NCBI RefSeq assembly: GCF_003470665.1
Contig: NZ_QRJZ01000003.1
Coordinates: 99,288-163,287 of the forward strand
Origin: Collinsella sp. AM17-1
GTDB taxonomy: Bacteria > Actinomycetota > Coriobacteriia > Coriobacteriales > Coriobacteriaceae
Direction of reading: 5' to 3'
DNA: 64,000 nt
Every line of letters begins with the position of its first letter. Position 1 is the stretch's first letter. Of the stretch, positions 9,676-17,526 are shown one piece after another. The notes beneath the pieces are model-generated. The model searched no databases and was not told where the DNA came from. It worked only from the letters and a program-made list of their open reading frames with translations. A program made the translations under genes and the position numbers.

Positions 9676-10848
9676 TTAGGAACGCTGCTGCGGCTTCCAG
9701 GAGCCCACGTTGGCGTCGTACTGGTTCAGCGCGCTATTGCCGCCCTGCGCGATGGGCGCCAGGATCTCGCTTTGGTGGGAACTCATCGACTCGCCATCGG
9801 GAATGGCCAGCGAGATATCCCAGCTCTGGCAGATCACGTCGACGCGCTCATACATCCACTCGGCAAGCTGCTTTAAGTGGGCGATGTCATCCGCATAGAC
9901 CGTATCGTCCTGTACTTTCAGGTTGTTAAGCTCATCTTGCGTCTTTTTGATCTGGTCGCGCAGGGCGTAGGCACTCTGCGACAGCTCCTGACGGGTGGAC
10001 AGCGGCGTTCGGAGATAACCGTTGTTAAAGGAATCGATGACCTCGCCGATCTGGTCCTCGTCAGCGTAGGACACGATGGTCTGATACAGACCGTCGAGCC
10101 TGGTATAGAGCTGATCATCGGTGAGCACGGTTTCTTCCTGGACCACCTCGGCAGAATCGTCCTGCTTGGTATCGTCCTCAGTGGCCTCGCCCTTTTGGCG
10201 CGTGGGGAAGGTGGTCTGTGCAGCTTGGCCAAACTGGTCGTAAAAGCCGGGCATGACACCCATGGGATCGGTCGTCACGAACCAATAGGCACCGCCGCAA
10301 ACGACGGCAAGGACCGCGATGACGACGAGCGGCTTGGGGATATGACGCTTATGCTTGTGATAGGCGTCCTCGTCGGGGTGCACCTTGCGCTTGGGTTTTT
10401 GAGCATCGTCATGCAGGGAAACGGGCGTGGGAATATCGACCTTGGGGATACCGAAATCCTTATCGAAAGCCGGCAGCACGCAGGTCTCATTGGGGTCGGC
10501 GGCGTCCGAAAGCACCGCAGCGGCAGAGGCTGGCGCATGCGGCACCTCGGTATCGATCTGCTCTTGCGTTAGGCGCGGAAAGCCCGCCGTGCGGCCCGCT
10601 GCCAGGTCGGATGCGGCCGCGTCCTCGGAGAGGATACCCGGAGCGGGGCGTCCGCATTTGGGGCACGTGCGATCATGCGGAGAAAGACGGGCACCGCAGC
10701 CCTCACAGAACACAAACTCGGTGTGCTCGGGACCATCGCCCGGACCCACATAGGCGTTGCAGTAGGGGCAGAACGAGGCGCCGTCCTCGATAGTCTTAAG
10801 GCAATGCGGGCAGATCACGGCATCCTCTTTTCGAAGCAATTCAAACAA
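9676..10848 (-). CDS. Zinc-ribbon membrane protein
   Basis: 390 aa. The first 70 residues hold two zinc ribbons (CPHC/CPYC and CEGC/CPKC). A disordered Ala-rich linker, a basic stretch (KPKRKVHPDE, KHKRH) and one transmembrane helix (about 172-192) follow. The remaining 200 residues are predicted outside and helical. The double ribbon plus single helix plan is common in Coriobacteriia and Firmicutes envelope proteins of unknown role. ORF context gives no partner: about 70 bp separate it from the ATPase gene upstream. Confidence 0.65.
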   Translation of the reverse strand: MFELLRKEDAVICPHCLKTIEDGASFCPYCNAYVGPGDGPEHTEFVFCEGCGARLSPHDRTCPKCGRPAPGILSEDAAASDLAAGRTAGFPRLTQEQIDTEVPHAPASAAAVLSDAADPNETCVLPAFDKDFGIPKVDIPTPVSLHDDAQKPKRKVHPDEDAYHKHKRHIPKPLVVIAVLAVVCGGAYWFVTTDPMGVMPGFYDQFGQAAQTTFPTRQKGEATEDDTKQDDSAEVVQEETVLTDDQLYTRLDGLYQTIVSYADEDQIGEVIDSFNNGYLRTPLSTRQELSQSAYALRDQIKKTQDELNNLKVQDDTVYADDIAHLKQLAEWMYERVDVICQSWDISLAIPDGESMSSHQSEILAPIAQGGNSALNQYDANVGSWKPQQRS

Positions 10849-10921
10849 TCGAGGTTAGAGCATAACATCGCCACGGCCCCACAGGAGCAAGGCACCAATT
10901 CAACATCGCCAGGGCGCGTAG

Positions 10922-13645
10922 CTACTTCTTCTTTTTGCTTGCCATCGAAACTTTGATGCCTTGGGCGGACTTGGTTACGCGGGAGCGCTTGGCGCCCGTG
11001 GGCTTCTTTTTCTTGGGCTGGGCCTGGGCCACGCCCTCGAGTGCGCGGGCCTCGGCCTCACGAACGGTGCGAGCTTCGCGGCGCTGCGCCATGTCGGCGG
11101 CGACGCGCTTGGCAAAACGCTCCGCCGTCGAACCCGTCGAGCTCACCTTGCCGCCGCCGCGACCCAGGCGAACACGCACGCCACGGCCAAAGCCGGTGGC
11201 CGCATGACGGCGACGGGGCTTAAGCGAGTCCATCATCGTGGCAAGCTTAAAGAACACCGCACAGGTAAAGACGACGATAGCCGCCAAGATGACAATCTGA
11301 CCCATCGACAAGTTGGCAATCGACAGCAGCTCCGGGAACCCGATAACGCCCGTCAAAATACCAGCGATGACAAACACGAAAAGCACCACGCGCAAGGGCG
11401 TGAGCGGCTGCGAAATGCGCCAGATCAGGCTGACACTCGCCGCGCACGACGTGAGCAGGCACATGGTCGAAAGCGTAAGCTGGCTAAAGCCAAATACGCG
11501 CGCCACAAAGATATCGAGCGCCGCGGCCAAAATGACCGCAATCGACGCCGGCAGCGCACGCTTAAGCACGTTGATCAAGAACGACCCCTTCACGCGGGCG
11601 TTGTTGGGCTCCAGGCCCAGCACAAAGCCCGGCGCGCCGATGCAGAAGAAGTTGATGAGCGTCATCTGAATGGGCTCGAAGGGATACGGCGGCAGCGCGA
11701 TGCACAGCGCCGCCAGGCCCATCGAGAACAGCGTCTTAGTCAGAAAGAGCGCGGCAGAGCGCTGCAGGTTATTGATAGAACGACGGCCCTCGGCCACCAC
11801 AGCGGGCATCGAGGCAAAGTCGTTATCGACGAGCACGATCTCGGCCACATTGCGCGCGGCATCGGAGCCGGCGGCCATCGCCACGGAGCAGTCGGCCTCC
11901 TTGAGCGCCAGAACGTCGTTGACGCCGTCGCCCGTCATGGCCACGGTGTGCCCGCGGCGTTTGAGCGCCTGTACGAGCTCGCGCTTCTGCTGCGGCGTCA
12001 CACGCCCAAAGACGTGATAGCGGTCCACCGCCGCATCGAGCTTGGCAGGCGTATCGAGGGTTGTCGCGTCCACGTAAGCATCCGCCCCGGGCACGCCCAC
12101 CACGCGCGCGATCGACGACACCGTACGCGGGTCGTCGCCGCTGATCACGTTGAGGGTCACGCCCTGCTCGTTAAAATAGCCGATGGTCTCGGCCGCCGAG
12201 GTGCGAATCTCGTCACGGATGGTCACGAAACCCACGGGCTCGGCCTCGCCCACCATATCGCCGTCGGGCGTAAAGCCGTCCACGCGCGCCACAACGAGCA
12301 CGCGGCAAGTGTCGGCGAGCTCGGCGACACGGTTCTCGACCTGAGCAAATGCGCGATCGGAGAGTACAAACTGCGCGGCGCCCATCACATAGGAGCCCTG
12401 CGCAAACGACGCGCCGCTCCACTTTTTGGACGACGAGAACGGAATGACCGACAGCGGCTCGGACACCTCGACCGGACGATCGGCGTAGTAGTTGAGCAGC
12501 GCCTGGCAGGTCTCGTTAGCATCTGCCGAGGTCGCACGTGCCACGTTGGCAAGCGCAAAGTCGAGCACCGTGGTCTCGACGGGGACAGCTGCCTCATCCG
12601 AGTCCGCGCCAAAGCCAACACCTTCAACAGGCAGCGGGTAGGTGCCCTCGACCTCCATGCGGCCCGAGGTAATGGTGCCCGTCTTGTCCAGGCACAGCAC
12701 GTCGACGCGCGCAAGCGTCTCGATGCAGTAGAGCTGCTGTGCCAGCACCTTGCGACGAGCCAGGCGCACCGTGGCAATCGCGAGCACCGACGAGGTCAGC
12801 AGCACCAGGCCCTGCGGAATCATGCCCAGCAGGGCACCCACCGTGGACAGCAGCGCCGAAGAAGGCACACGACCGGCCAGCAGCTCGGAGAAGCACCAGG
12901 AAAGCGCGCTATCGCCCGGGGTTCCCGCGGCATCCCACAGCTCGCTCACACTCGAGGTAAAGAGCGCCAGACCAAGCGGAATCATGATAATACTCGCGAA
13001 CCGCACGATGGCGTTCAGCGCGTTCATGATCTCGGAATTGACCTTTTTGACGTACTTGGCCTCGTTGTTGATCTTTGCCACGTAGTTATCGGCGCCGACA
13101 TGGATCACGCGGGCACGCAACAGGCCCGAGTCGATAAAGCTGCCGCTCATGAGCTCGGAGCCGGGCTGCTTTTTGATGAGATCGCTCTCGCCCGTCAGCA
13201 GGCTCTCGTTGACGAGCGCCTCGCCCGACACTACCACGGCGTCGGCCGGAATCTGGTCACCGCGACCCAGGCGAATGATATCGTCGAGCACGATCTGGTC
13301 CAGGTCGAGCTCCACCTCGGCGCCGTCGCGCACCGCGATGGCCTTCTTAGAGGTGAGCAGCGTAAGCTTGTCGACCATCCGCTCGGAACGCATGGACTGA
13401 ATGACGCCAATTGCCGTGTTCAAGAACACCACGAACAGGAACGTCAGGTTTTTAAACGAACCGGTCAGCAACACCAAAATCGCCAAGACCACGTTGATTA
13501 AGTTAAACAGCGTGCAGAGGTTCTCGATAATGAGCTCGCGGACCGACTTGGTCTTGAGCTCCATGTTGCGGTTGATCTTACCAGCGGCGATGCGCTCCTC
13601 GACCTCGGCGGTCGAGAGTCCGCGCTCGATATCCGTTGCTGCCAT
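10922..13645 (-). CDS. P-type cation-transporting ATPase (HAD-IC)
   Basis: About 907 aa. Actuator motif SLLTGESD, phosphorylation motif DKTGTIT (catalytic Asp), and hinge motif MTGDGVNDVLALKEADCSVA are all present, with about ten membrane helices. The Lys/Arg-rich C-terminal 90 residues (PRRRHAATGF; PKKKKPTGAKRS) are cytoplasmic and unusual. No CPC heavy-metal motif is present, so a Ca2+/Mg2+/K+-type substrate is more likely; it cannot be named. The start chosen is the ATG giving MAATDIERGL; an ATG four codons upstream (13657) is also possible. The open frame to 13810 crosses the terminator and the attachment site and is not coding. Confidence 0.88.
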   Translation of the reverse strand: MAATDIERGLSTAEVEERIAAGKINRNMELKTKSVRELIIENLCTLFNLINVVLAILVLLTGSFKNLTFLFVVFLNTAIGVIQSMRSERMVDKLTLLTSKKAIAVRDGAEVELDLDQIVLDDIIRLGRGDQIPADAVVVSGEALVNESLLTGESDLIKKQPGSELMSGSFIDSGLLRARVIHVGADNYVAKINNEAKYVKKVNSEIMNALNAIVRFASIIMIPLGLALFTSSVSELWDAAGTPGDSALSWCFSELLAGRVPSSALLSTVGALLGMIPQGLVLLTSSVLAIATVRLARRKVLAQQLYCIETLARVDVLCLDKTGTITSGRMEVEGTYPLPVEGVGFGADSDEAAVPVETTVLDFALANVARATSADANETCQALLNYYADRPVEVSEPLSVIPFSSSKKWSGASFAQGSYVMGAAQFVLSDRAFAQVENRVAELADTCRVLVVARVDGFTPDGDMVGEAEPVGFVTIRDEIRTSAAETIGYFNEQGVTLNVISGDDPRTVSSIARVVGVPGADAYVDATTLDTPAKLDAAVDRYHVFGRVTPQQKRELVQALKRRGHTVAMTGDGVNDVLALKEADCSVAMAAGSDAARNVAEIVLVDNDFASMPAVVAEGRRSINNLQRSAALFLTKTLFSMGLAALCIALPPYPFEPIQMTLINFFCIGAPGFVLGLEPNNARVKGSFLINVLKRALPASIAVILAAALDIFVARVFGFSQLTLSTMCLLTSCAASVSLIWRISQPLTPLRVVLFVFVIAGILTGVIGFPELLSIANLSMGQIVILAAIVVFTCAVFFKLATMMDSLKPRRRHAATGFGRGVRVRLGRGGGKVSSTGSTAERFAKRVAADMAQRREARTVREAEARALEGVAQAQPKKKKPTGAKRSRVTKSAQGIKVSMASKKKK

Positions 13646-13679
13646 ACCACGTCCCATCACGTCGCGTCGGTATAAGAAA

Positions 13680-13709
13680 ACCGCCCGGACCATGCGAGGT
13701 TCGGACGGT
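13680..13709 (-). terminator. Intrinsic terminator, probably the original terminator of tRNA-Arg(CCG)
   Basis: A 12-bp stem with one mismatch (ACCGTCCGAACC pairing with GGTCCGGGCGGT) is followed on the minus strand by TTTTCTT. It lies 11 bp beyond the left attachment core. Before integration it would have stood directly after the CCA end of the tRNA now 35 kb away. Confidence 0.75.
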
Positions 13710-13719
13710 CTTACGTTCG

Positions 13720-13729
13720 ATGGTGCCCC
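13720..13729. other. attL, left prophage attachment core
   Basis: ATGGTGCCCC is identical to the sequence at 48814-48823, where it is the acceptor 3' end of tRNA-Arg(CCG) read on the minus strand. Left of it is host DNA (terminator, ATPase); right of it is phage DNA. A short shared core fits a large serine integrase. Confidence 0.7.
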
Positions 13730-13826
13730 GTCTGCATGGATTCTAGAACCGAGATCTGCGCCGTTGGGACCGTCGTGCTGCTCAGGATACCACGTGCGGC
13801 GTAGCAACACCTTTTCTCGAGAAAAA

Positions 13827-13854
13827 AGCCCGCCCGGGATAACCCGAGCGGGCT
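13827..13854 (-). terminator. Terminator of the phage late operon
   Basis: A 12-bp stem with one imperfect pair (AGCCCGCTCGGG / CCCGGGCGGGCT on the minus strand) and a 4-nt loop is followed by a run of six U. It directly follows the last lysis-module gene and precedes attL. Confidence 0.9.
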
Positions 13855-13858
13855 GCGG

Positions 13859-13948
13859 CTAGCGCCGGTTGATGCTCACGATGCAGAGCCCGATTGTCGC
13901 CACGGCGCCGCCGAAGAGCGCGCCGAGCACGAATGCCAACGCGATCAT
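13859..13948 (-). CDS. Small membrane peptide (29 aa) after the endolysin
   Basis: ATG overlaps the endolysin stop (ATGA), so it is translationally coupled. The product is one hydrophobic, Gly/Ala-rich helix ([18 protein letters not shown]) ending in Asn-Arg-Arg. It is the last gene before the late terminator. It may be a second small holin-like peptide; too short for a firm assignment. Confidence 0.55.
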   Translation of the reverse strand: MIALAFVLGALFGGAVATIGLCIVSINRR

Positions 13949-15084
13949 CGACGGGTACCGTCAGACACGTAGCATTGGAGACGGTCGAGGGCATAACCGT
14001 AGATGCCGGCATAGTCGTCGCCGCCATAGGTCGTTCCATCGTCGCAGACCTCATCGTGGTAGTCGGAATGGGCGACGTCCTGGCTGCGGTAGTAGACCTG
14101 CTTGTACTCGCCAGACGTGGTGATGTAGAACATCTTCACGCCGTCGATGGTCTGCCCCCAAAGGCCCGCCATGCCGTTGACGGAGTCACCGTAGTTGGCG
14201 GTCTGGACGTAGTCGAGCCAGCCGCTCTCCTTGGTGTGGACTCTATACATGAGGGTGCCAGAATCCACCCAGGCGATGAGCATGTCGTGCGATCCATAGG
14301 GCACGCCGGCGAAGCCCTCGCTGGTGCTGTCGTCGAAGTTGGTCACGACTTCGTTCCAGCCGCCGCCGCGATTGTGTAAAGCGTAGTGGATGTTGACGCT
14401 CTTGCCCGTTGACTTCGGGAAACTCGTGCGAGCAGCAGAAGTAGAGGGCTGGTACGTGCCGCCGTTGCCATCAGTCGGTGCGATAGGGGCGACATAGCCG
14501 CTACCGAGATAAGCCGCCACGGCCTGCTTAAACTCGTACCACGTCTTTCCGTACTGACGAAAATAGCCATTGGGGTCGGTGTGGTCAGAACCGCCCCAGC
14601 GCTGAGCAGCTTCATAGTGAGAAAGCAAACGGGACGTATCCCAACCACGGGAGCGGAGTTCGTCGCCCGCCCACTTGACCGCTTCAGTCCACTGCTTGGC
14701 GAAGTCGCTGGCATTGGTCGCGTGGGCAAGCTCGATACCGACCGTGGCGTAATTTCCATTGCCCACGTGCCAGCACAAGCGGTTCTCGGGCACGGTGTTG
14801 TACACGGTGGAGCCGTCCAGTTCCATCACATGATGAACGGCGTAGGTATCATTGCCGCGCCAATACAGCACATGGTTCCACGCGGACGCGCCGGGGTTCG
14901 CCGTCTCGTGGATAACCAAGTACTGGGCGTTGAGGTAGCCGTGTCCATTGCTCACGTAGGCATCTTGGCTCTGGTAGGCTTCGGCGCTGAGCGGGGCGGC
15001 AAGCGCTGCCGCAAGGGCGAGGACAACGGCAAAGGCGCTACGCAACGGCAGCTTGCGCTTGGGCTCGGCGTTAGTCTCCGTCAT
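13945..15084 (-). CDS. Exported endolysin: N-acetylmuramoyl-L-alanine amidase
   Basis: 379 aa. A basic N-terminus and hydrophobic core (about residues 14-33) ending near AEAYQ form a signal peptide, so export may be Sec-dependent rather than holin-dependent. Residues about 45-170 are an Amidase_2/PGRP domain: [23 protein letters not shown] and SHYEAAQ supply the zinc and catalytic residues. The C-terminal 190 residues contain two similar blocks (GGWNEVV..., SGWLDYVQ...) likely to bind the cell wall. The start overlaps the holin gene by 14 bp. Confidence 0.88.
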   Translation of the reverse strand: MTETNAEPKRKLPLRSAFAVVLALAAALAAPLSAEAYQSQDAYVSNGHGYLNAQYLVIHETANPGASAWNHVLYWRGNDTYAVHHVMELDGSTVYNTVPENRLCWHVGNGNYATVGIELAHATNASDFAKQWTEAVKWAGDELRSRGWDTSRLLSHYEAAQRWGGSDHTDPNGYFRQYGKTWYEFKQAVAAYLGSGYVAPIAPTDGNGGTYQPSTSAARTSFPKSTGKSVNIHYALHNRGGGWNEVVTNFDDSTSEGFAGVPYGSHDMLIAWVDSGTLMYRVHTKESGWLDYVQTANYGDSVNGMAGLWGQTIDGVKMFYITTSGEYKQVYYRSQDVAHSDYHDEVCDDGTTYGGDDYAGIYGYALDRLQCYVSDGTRR

Positions 15085-15301
15085 GCTCGCCTCCCGACTT
15101 GAGTCGCGCGGCGTCCACGGCCTGCTCGGCCGCGGCGTAGATGGCCGCGCTCGCGACCCCGCACACCGTGCCGATGGCGGCGACGGTCTGGTTGTCCGTG
15201 GCGATGCCGGCCACACTGGTGGCGACGGAGCCCAGGAAGGCAGCCGTGCACAGCCAGAACTTGCGGCTCGTCAGCTTCTGGACGATCTTATCCTTGGTCA
15301 T
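15071..15301 (-). CDS. Holin-like protein
   Basis: 76 aa. It begins with a short charged N-terminus (MTKDKIVQKLTSRKFW). Two hydrophobic helices are separated by ATDNQ, and the C-terminus is charged. This is the usual size and topology of phage holins that sit before an amidase gene. It overlaps the endolysin start. Confidence 0.82.
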   Translation of the reverse strand: MTKDKIVQKLTSRKFWLCTAAFLGSVATSVAGIATDNQTVAAIGTVCGVASAAIYAAAEQAVDAARLKSGGEHDGD

Positions 15302-15313
15302 TGATTCATCCTC

Positions 15314-15652
15314 CTAATCGAGTACGGGCATGTTCATCGCGTCCGTGTACAGGCGAGTGCCGGTACCGTTGCCGCCCAGCCCGTGATAGGCGGCGTAGAC
15401 GCTCTCCAGGTGGCGGCGCTCCTCGACGGTCAGGCCGCCCTGCGCCATCGCCCTCTCGTGGATGCGCTGCAATTCGGCCCACAGCAGCGCGCGCATACCG
15501 GCCTTCATGGCCTCGGACTCCACGCGCTCCCGCTCGGACCTCTCGGACACCTTCCGCCCCTGGGCCTTGACGGTGGCCACGACCGACGCGACGCACGTCG
15601 CCACGACGCACGAGATGATGTCGGTTATGACGATGGCCGCCAGTGATTCCAC
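15314..15652 (-). CDS. Small phage membrane protein of the lysis module
   Basis: 112 aa. One N-terminal hydrophobic helix (AAIVITDIISCVVATCVASV) is followed by a charged amphipathic helix (RSERERVESEAMK) and a C-terminal half with GGLTVEERRHLES. Similar proteins are common next to holins in phages of Gram-positive hosts; role unknown. It is 12 bp upstream of the holin and is the first gene of the lysis operon. Confidence 0.7.
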   Translation of the reverse strand: MESLAAIVITDIISCVVATCVASVVATVKAQGRKVSERSERERVESEAMKAGMRALLWAELQRIHERAMAQGGLTVEERRHLESVYAAYHGLGGNGTGTRLYTDAMNMPVLD

Positions 15653-15733
15653 GCTCGGCCCTCCTTTCCTCTCGCCTTCCGCGCCATCCTACGGGCGGCG
15701 TGAGATTGGGCTCCGCCGTCCGCTGCAAGCAAT

Positions 15734-15782
15734 AAATCCCAGACGTAACGCGGCGGGCTACCATTCGTTAGGTCTGGGATTT
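15734..15782. repeat. 17-bp inverted repeat between lysis operon and recombinase gene
   Basis: Arms at 15734-15750 and 15766-15782 match at 16 of 17 positions (AAATCCCAGAC at the outer edge), with a 15-nt loop. On the plus strand the right arm runs into TTTT, and on the minus strand the other arm runs into TTATT. It could therefore terminate the tail operon (minus) and block read-through from the opposite side. It ends 14 bp before the recombinase start. Confidence 0.75.
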
Positions 15783-15795
15783 TTAAGAGATTGGA

Positions 15796-16671
15796 TTGTT
15801 CAAAATGCTGTTTTCCGATGCCGCAACCGAGTACATGGCCGACAAGGGCAAGCGTCTCCGCGCCACCACATTGGAAGGCTACCGAAGCGCCATCCGCTGC
15901 CACCTGATGCCGCAGTGGGGCGGTCGCGAGATAGAGACGATCAGCTTTGAGGAAGTGCAGGATTGGGTGGACGGGTTCGACCTCCCCGGCGCGGCGGAAA
16001 AGGCCTACAAGACCTTCCGCCAGATATACCGCTGGGTATTGCGCCGCCACCAGCTGCGAATCTGGGACGTGACGCAAGGTGTGGAGCTGCCGAAGAAGCC
16101 AACCGTTCGTCGGCCCACACTCACGGCAGAGCAGGAGCGCGTGACGCTCAAAGCTATCGTGGGGCAACCATTCGAGGCCGCTGTGCTCCTGGGTGCCGCG
16201 CTCGGTCTGCGCCGATGTGAGGCGTGCGCCGTGCGCATCGAGGATGTGGACTGGCGTAGCGGCTGGGTTCACGTCCGACGTGGCCTGCACGTGGTAGGCG
16301 GCGAGGTCGTGGAGACGGGATGCAAGACCAAGCTGTCTGATCGCAAGCTGAAACTGCCGCGATTCGCGCTCGAGCGCCTGCGCGCTATCCGTGGGACACG
16401 TAGGTCTGGGCGGCTTTGCCTGCTCGACCCCAACGCCGTGGCTAGGCGGTTCCGCGCGTTCTGTAAGCGATTCGGCCTGCCGCATGTGCCGATGACATGC
16501 CTGCGCCATAGCTGGGCTACGATCTCGCTGGAGCACGGTGCGGCTATCGAGGACATTGCCGTGGCGCTGGGACACAGCACGGTCAACACTGCCATGAGCC
16601 ACTACCTGCAGTCATTTCGAACGGTCGTAGCAAGGGCGAGCGATTCATACACGGCGGCAATGGAATGGTGA
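15796..16671 (+). CDS. Tyrosine recombinase, putative shufflon invertase
   Basis: 291 aa from TTG 15796 (AAGAGA five bases upstream); ATG 15805 is an alternative. Residues about 5-90 form a SAM-like core-binding domain; the rest is a phage integrase catalytic domain. Arg139 (GLRRCEA), Arg237 (TCLRH), His260 (LGH) and nucleophile Tyr270 (AMSHY) can be assigned. The first His of the HxxR box is Thr234. It is the only plus-strand gene in the late region. Its TGA overlaps the first of five TTCCGTATCC sites that flank alternative tail-tip cassettes. This position, far from the att sites, and the separate serine integrase at the other end argue for a DNA inversion role like Rci of R64-type shufflons. 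Confidence 0.85.
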   Translation: MFKMLFSDAATEYMADKGKRLRATTLEGYRSAIRCHLMPQWGGREIETISFEEVQDWVDGFDLPGAAEKAYKTFRQIYRWVLRRHQLRIWDVTQGVELPKKPTVRRPTLTAEQERVTLKAIVGQPFEAAVLLGAALGLRRCEACAVRIEDVDWRSGWVHVRRGLHVVGGEVVETGCKTKLSDRKLKLPRFALERLRAIRGTRRSGRLCLLDPNAVARRFRAFCKRFGLPHVPMTCLRHSWATISLEHGAAIEDIAVALGHSTVNTAMSHYLQSFRTVVARASDSYTAAMEW

Positions 16672-16957
16672 TTCCGTATCCCTGCTTTCCCATGACATGT
16701 CAAGAGATAGCGGTACGGTCAGCATCGCATTCAGCTCTGCCACCCGAGCGGTCGCGTTAGTCATGATGGACTGCAACGGCAAGGGCAAGGCGTGCCTGTA
16801 TTTCGTCTCGGGAATATCGAAATCCGCGATATTGCTCGCAGGGAACGGCAACGAGCCGTCATGGAGCGACGATGGGGTAACCCTTACCCTCAATTCGACC
16901 GATTGGAACAACGTTACCGTTATTTCTGCTGGAGAGCCGACCATCTCATTTGCTTAG
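16670..16957 (+). CDS. Silent tail-tip C-terminal cassette E (headless)
   Basis: An open frame of 95 codons begins at recombination site 1 with Asp-Ser-Val-Ser, the same residues that end the constant N-terminus at 17719-17730, and stops with TAG at 16955. It has no own start signal; the internal ATG at 16697 lacks a ribosome binding site. Inversion between sites 1 and 5 would fuse it in frame to the constant part. The encoded domain is beta-rich (GTVSIAFSSATRAVALVMMD; EPSWSDDGVTLTLNSTDW). Confidence 0.85.
   Translation, partial: DSVSLLSHDMSRDSGTVSIAFSSATRAVALVMMDCNGKGKACLYFVSGISKSAILLAGNGNEPSWSDDGVTLTLNSTDWNNVTVISAGEPTISFA
16672..16681 (+). repeat. Shufflon site 1 (TTCCGTATCC)
   Basis: Plus-oriented copy. 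It overlaps the recombinase stop codon (TGA 16669-16671 directly precedes it) and opens cassette E. Extended match: ATTCCGTATCCC. Confidence 0.85.
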
Positions 16958-17239
16958 TTTTCCGTATCCCGGCTTTGCATGAGCGATGCCCTGCGCAAGC
17001 TGGAAGGCAACGACTTCAACACCATAGGCAACTGCTTTCAGGCGATCTACCAAACAACATCGTGGACAGCAGAGCAGCACGGACCTGTCGGCCTGAATAC
17101 CTATGGCTTCCTGCTCTCGGCGAGGGGCGGCGATTCCAACTTGCAGATATTCATCGACAACACGGGGAAGGTGGCGTTTCGCGTGCGCTTCAGCGGGAAC
17201 GTCAACTGGCCCTCATGGAATGTGCTCAAGGCAGGCTAG
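16958..17239 (+). CDS. Silent tail-tip C-terminal cassette D (headless)
   Basis: 93 codons plus TAG, starting Phe-Ser-Val-Ser at site 2 directly after the stop of cassette E. No start signal of its own; the internal ATG 16979 is not preceded by a ribosome binding site. It contains NTIGNCFQAIYQ, GLNTYGFLLSARG and VNWPSWNVLKAG, typical of beta-rich tail-fibre tips. Its TAG shares the tetranucleotide CTAG with the stop of the opposing cassette C. Confidence 0.85.
   Translation, partial: FSVSRLCMSDALRKLEGNDFNTIGNCFQAIYQTTSWTAEQHGPVGLNTYGFLLSARGGDSNLQIFIDNTGKVAFRVRFSGNVNWPSWNVLKAG
16960..16969 (+). repeat. Shufflon site 2 (TTCCGTATCC)
   Basis: Plus-oriented copy opening cassette D, preceded by T rather than A at the outer position (TTTCCGTATCCC). 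Confidence 0.85.
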
Positions 17240-17388
17240 GAGTCCCAACTGCCGATATTGACCGCAACAGGTTCTTTTCCCGGACTAGACACAACCGCCT
17301 GAAAATAATTTGTGTTTCCCGATGTGTAAACCTGAAATTTGATACTCAAAACAGACCATCCGTCGACAGTGATTAGGGATACGGAATG
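17236..17388 (-). CDS. Silent tail-tip C-terminal cassette C (headless)
   Basis: 50 codons plus TAG, starting His-Ser-Val-Ser at site 3 on the minus strand. It encodes LITVDGWSVLSIKFQVYTSG and ends NIGSWDS. It lies in the same orientation as the expressed gene, two cassettes downstream, and is separated from it by stop codons, so it is not translated in the present arrangement. Confidence 0.83.
   Translation of the reverse strand, partial: HSVSLITVDGWSVLSIKFQVYTSGNTNYFQAVVSSPGKEPVAVNIGSWDS
17377..17386 (-). repeat. Shufflon site 3 (TTCCGTATCC, minus)
   Basis: Minus-oriented copy opening cassette C; extended match ATTCCGTATCCC, three bases after the TAA of cassette B. Confidence 0.85.
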
Positions 17389-17391
17389 CTC

Positions 17392-17526
17392 TTACACGTT
17401 TGCCTTGATTTTTACGGCCAGTACGTAGTTGACGCGGACGCAAAGGTAGTTCTCCCCATCGAAGTTTTCCCAACTGAGCTGAATTACCTCTGCGCCACCT
17501 TTTGTGACCATCGAGGATACGGAATG
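17392..17526 (-). CDS. Silent tail-tip C-terminal cassette B (headless)
   Basis: 44 codons plus TAA, starting His-Ser-Val-Ser at site 4 on the minus strand, immediately after the stop of the expressed tail-tip gene. It encodes MVTKGGAEVIQLSWENFDGE and ends VKIKANV. It is the shortest cassette. Confidence 0.83.
   Translation of the reverse strand, partial: HSVSSMVTKGGAEVIQLSWENFDGENYLCVRVNYVLAVKIKANV
17515..17524 (-). repeat. Shufflon site 4 (TTCCGTATCC, minus)
   Basis: Minus-oriented copy opening cassette B; ATTCCGTATCC followed by T, so the last base of the 12-bp consensus differs. Confidence 0.85.

Noticed and set aside
10961..13501. 846-codon plus-strand open frame opposite the P-type ATPase gene
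   Set aside because: Antisense shadow in GC-rich coding DNA; no recognisable domains, while the minus strand has all P-type ATPase motifs.
13721..13797. A second tRNA-like element at attL
   Set aside because: Only the acceptor 3' end (GGGGCACCA) and a distorted T-arm-like stretch are seen; no anticodon or D arm can be folded. It is the phage side of the attachment site.
15796..16671. Tyrosine recombinase as the prophage integrase
   Set aside because: It lies inside the late region, 2 kb from the attL end with the lysis genes in between, touches the TTCCGTATCC cluster, and a large serine integrase sits exactly at attR.
16697..17239. Two independent 86-aa genes starting at 16697 and 16979
   Set aside because: No ribosome binding sites at these ATGs; the open frames extend upstream to the recombination sites and fit the headless-cassette model.
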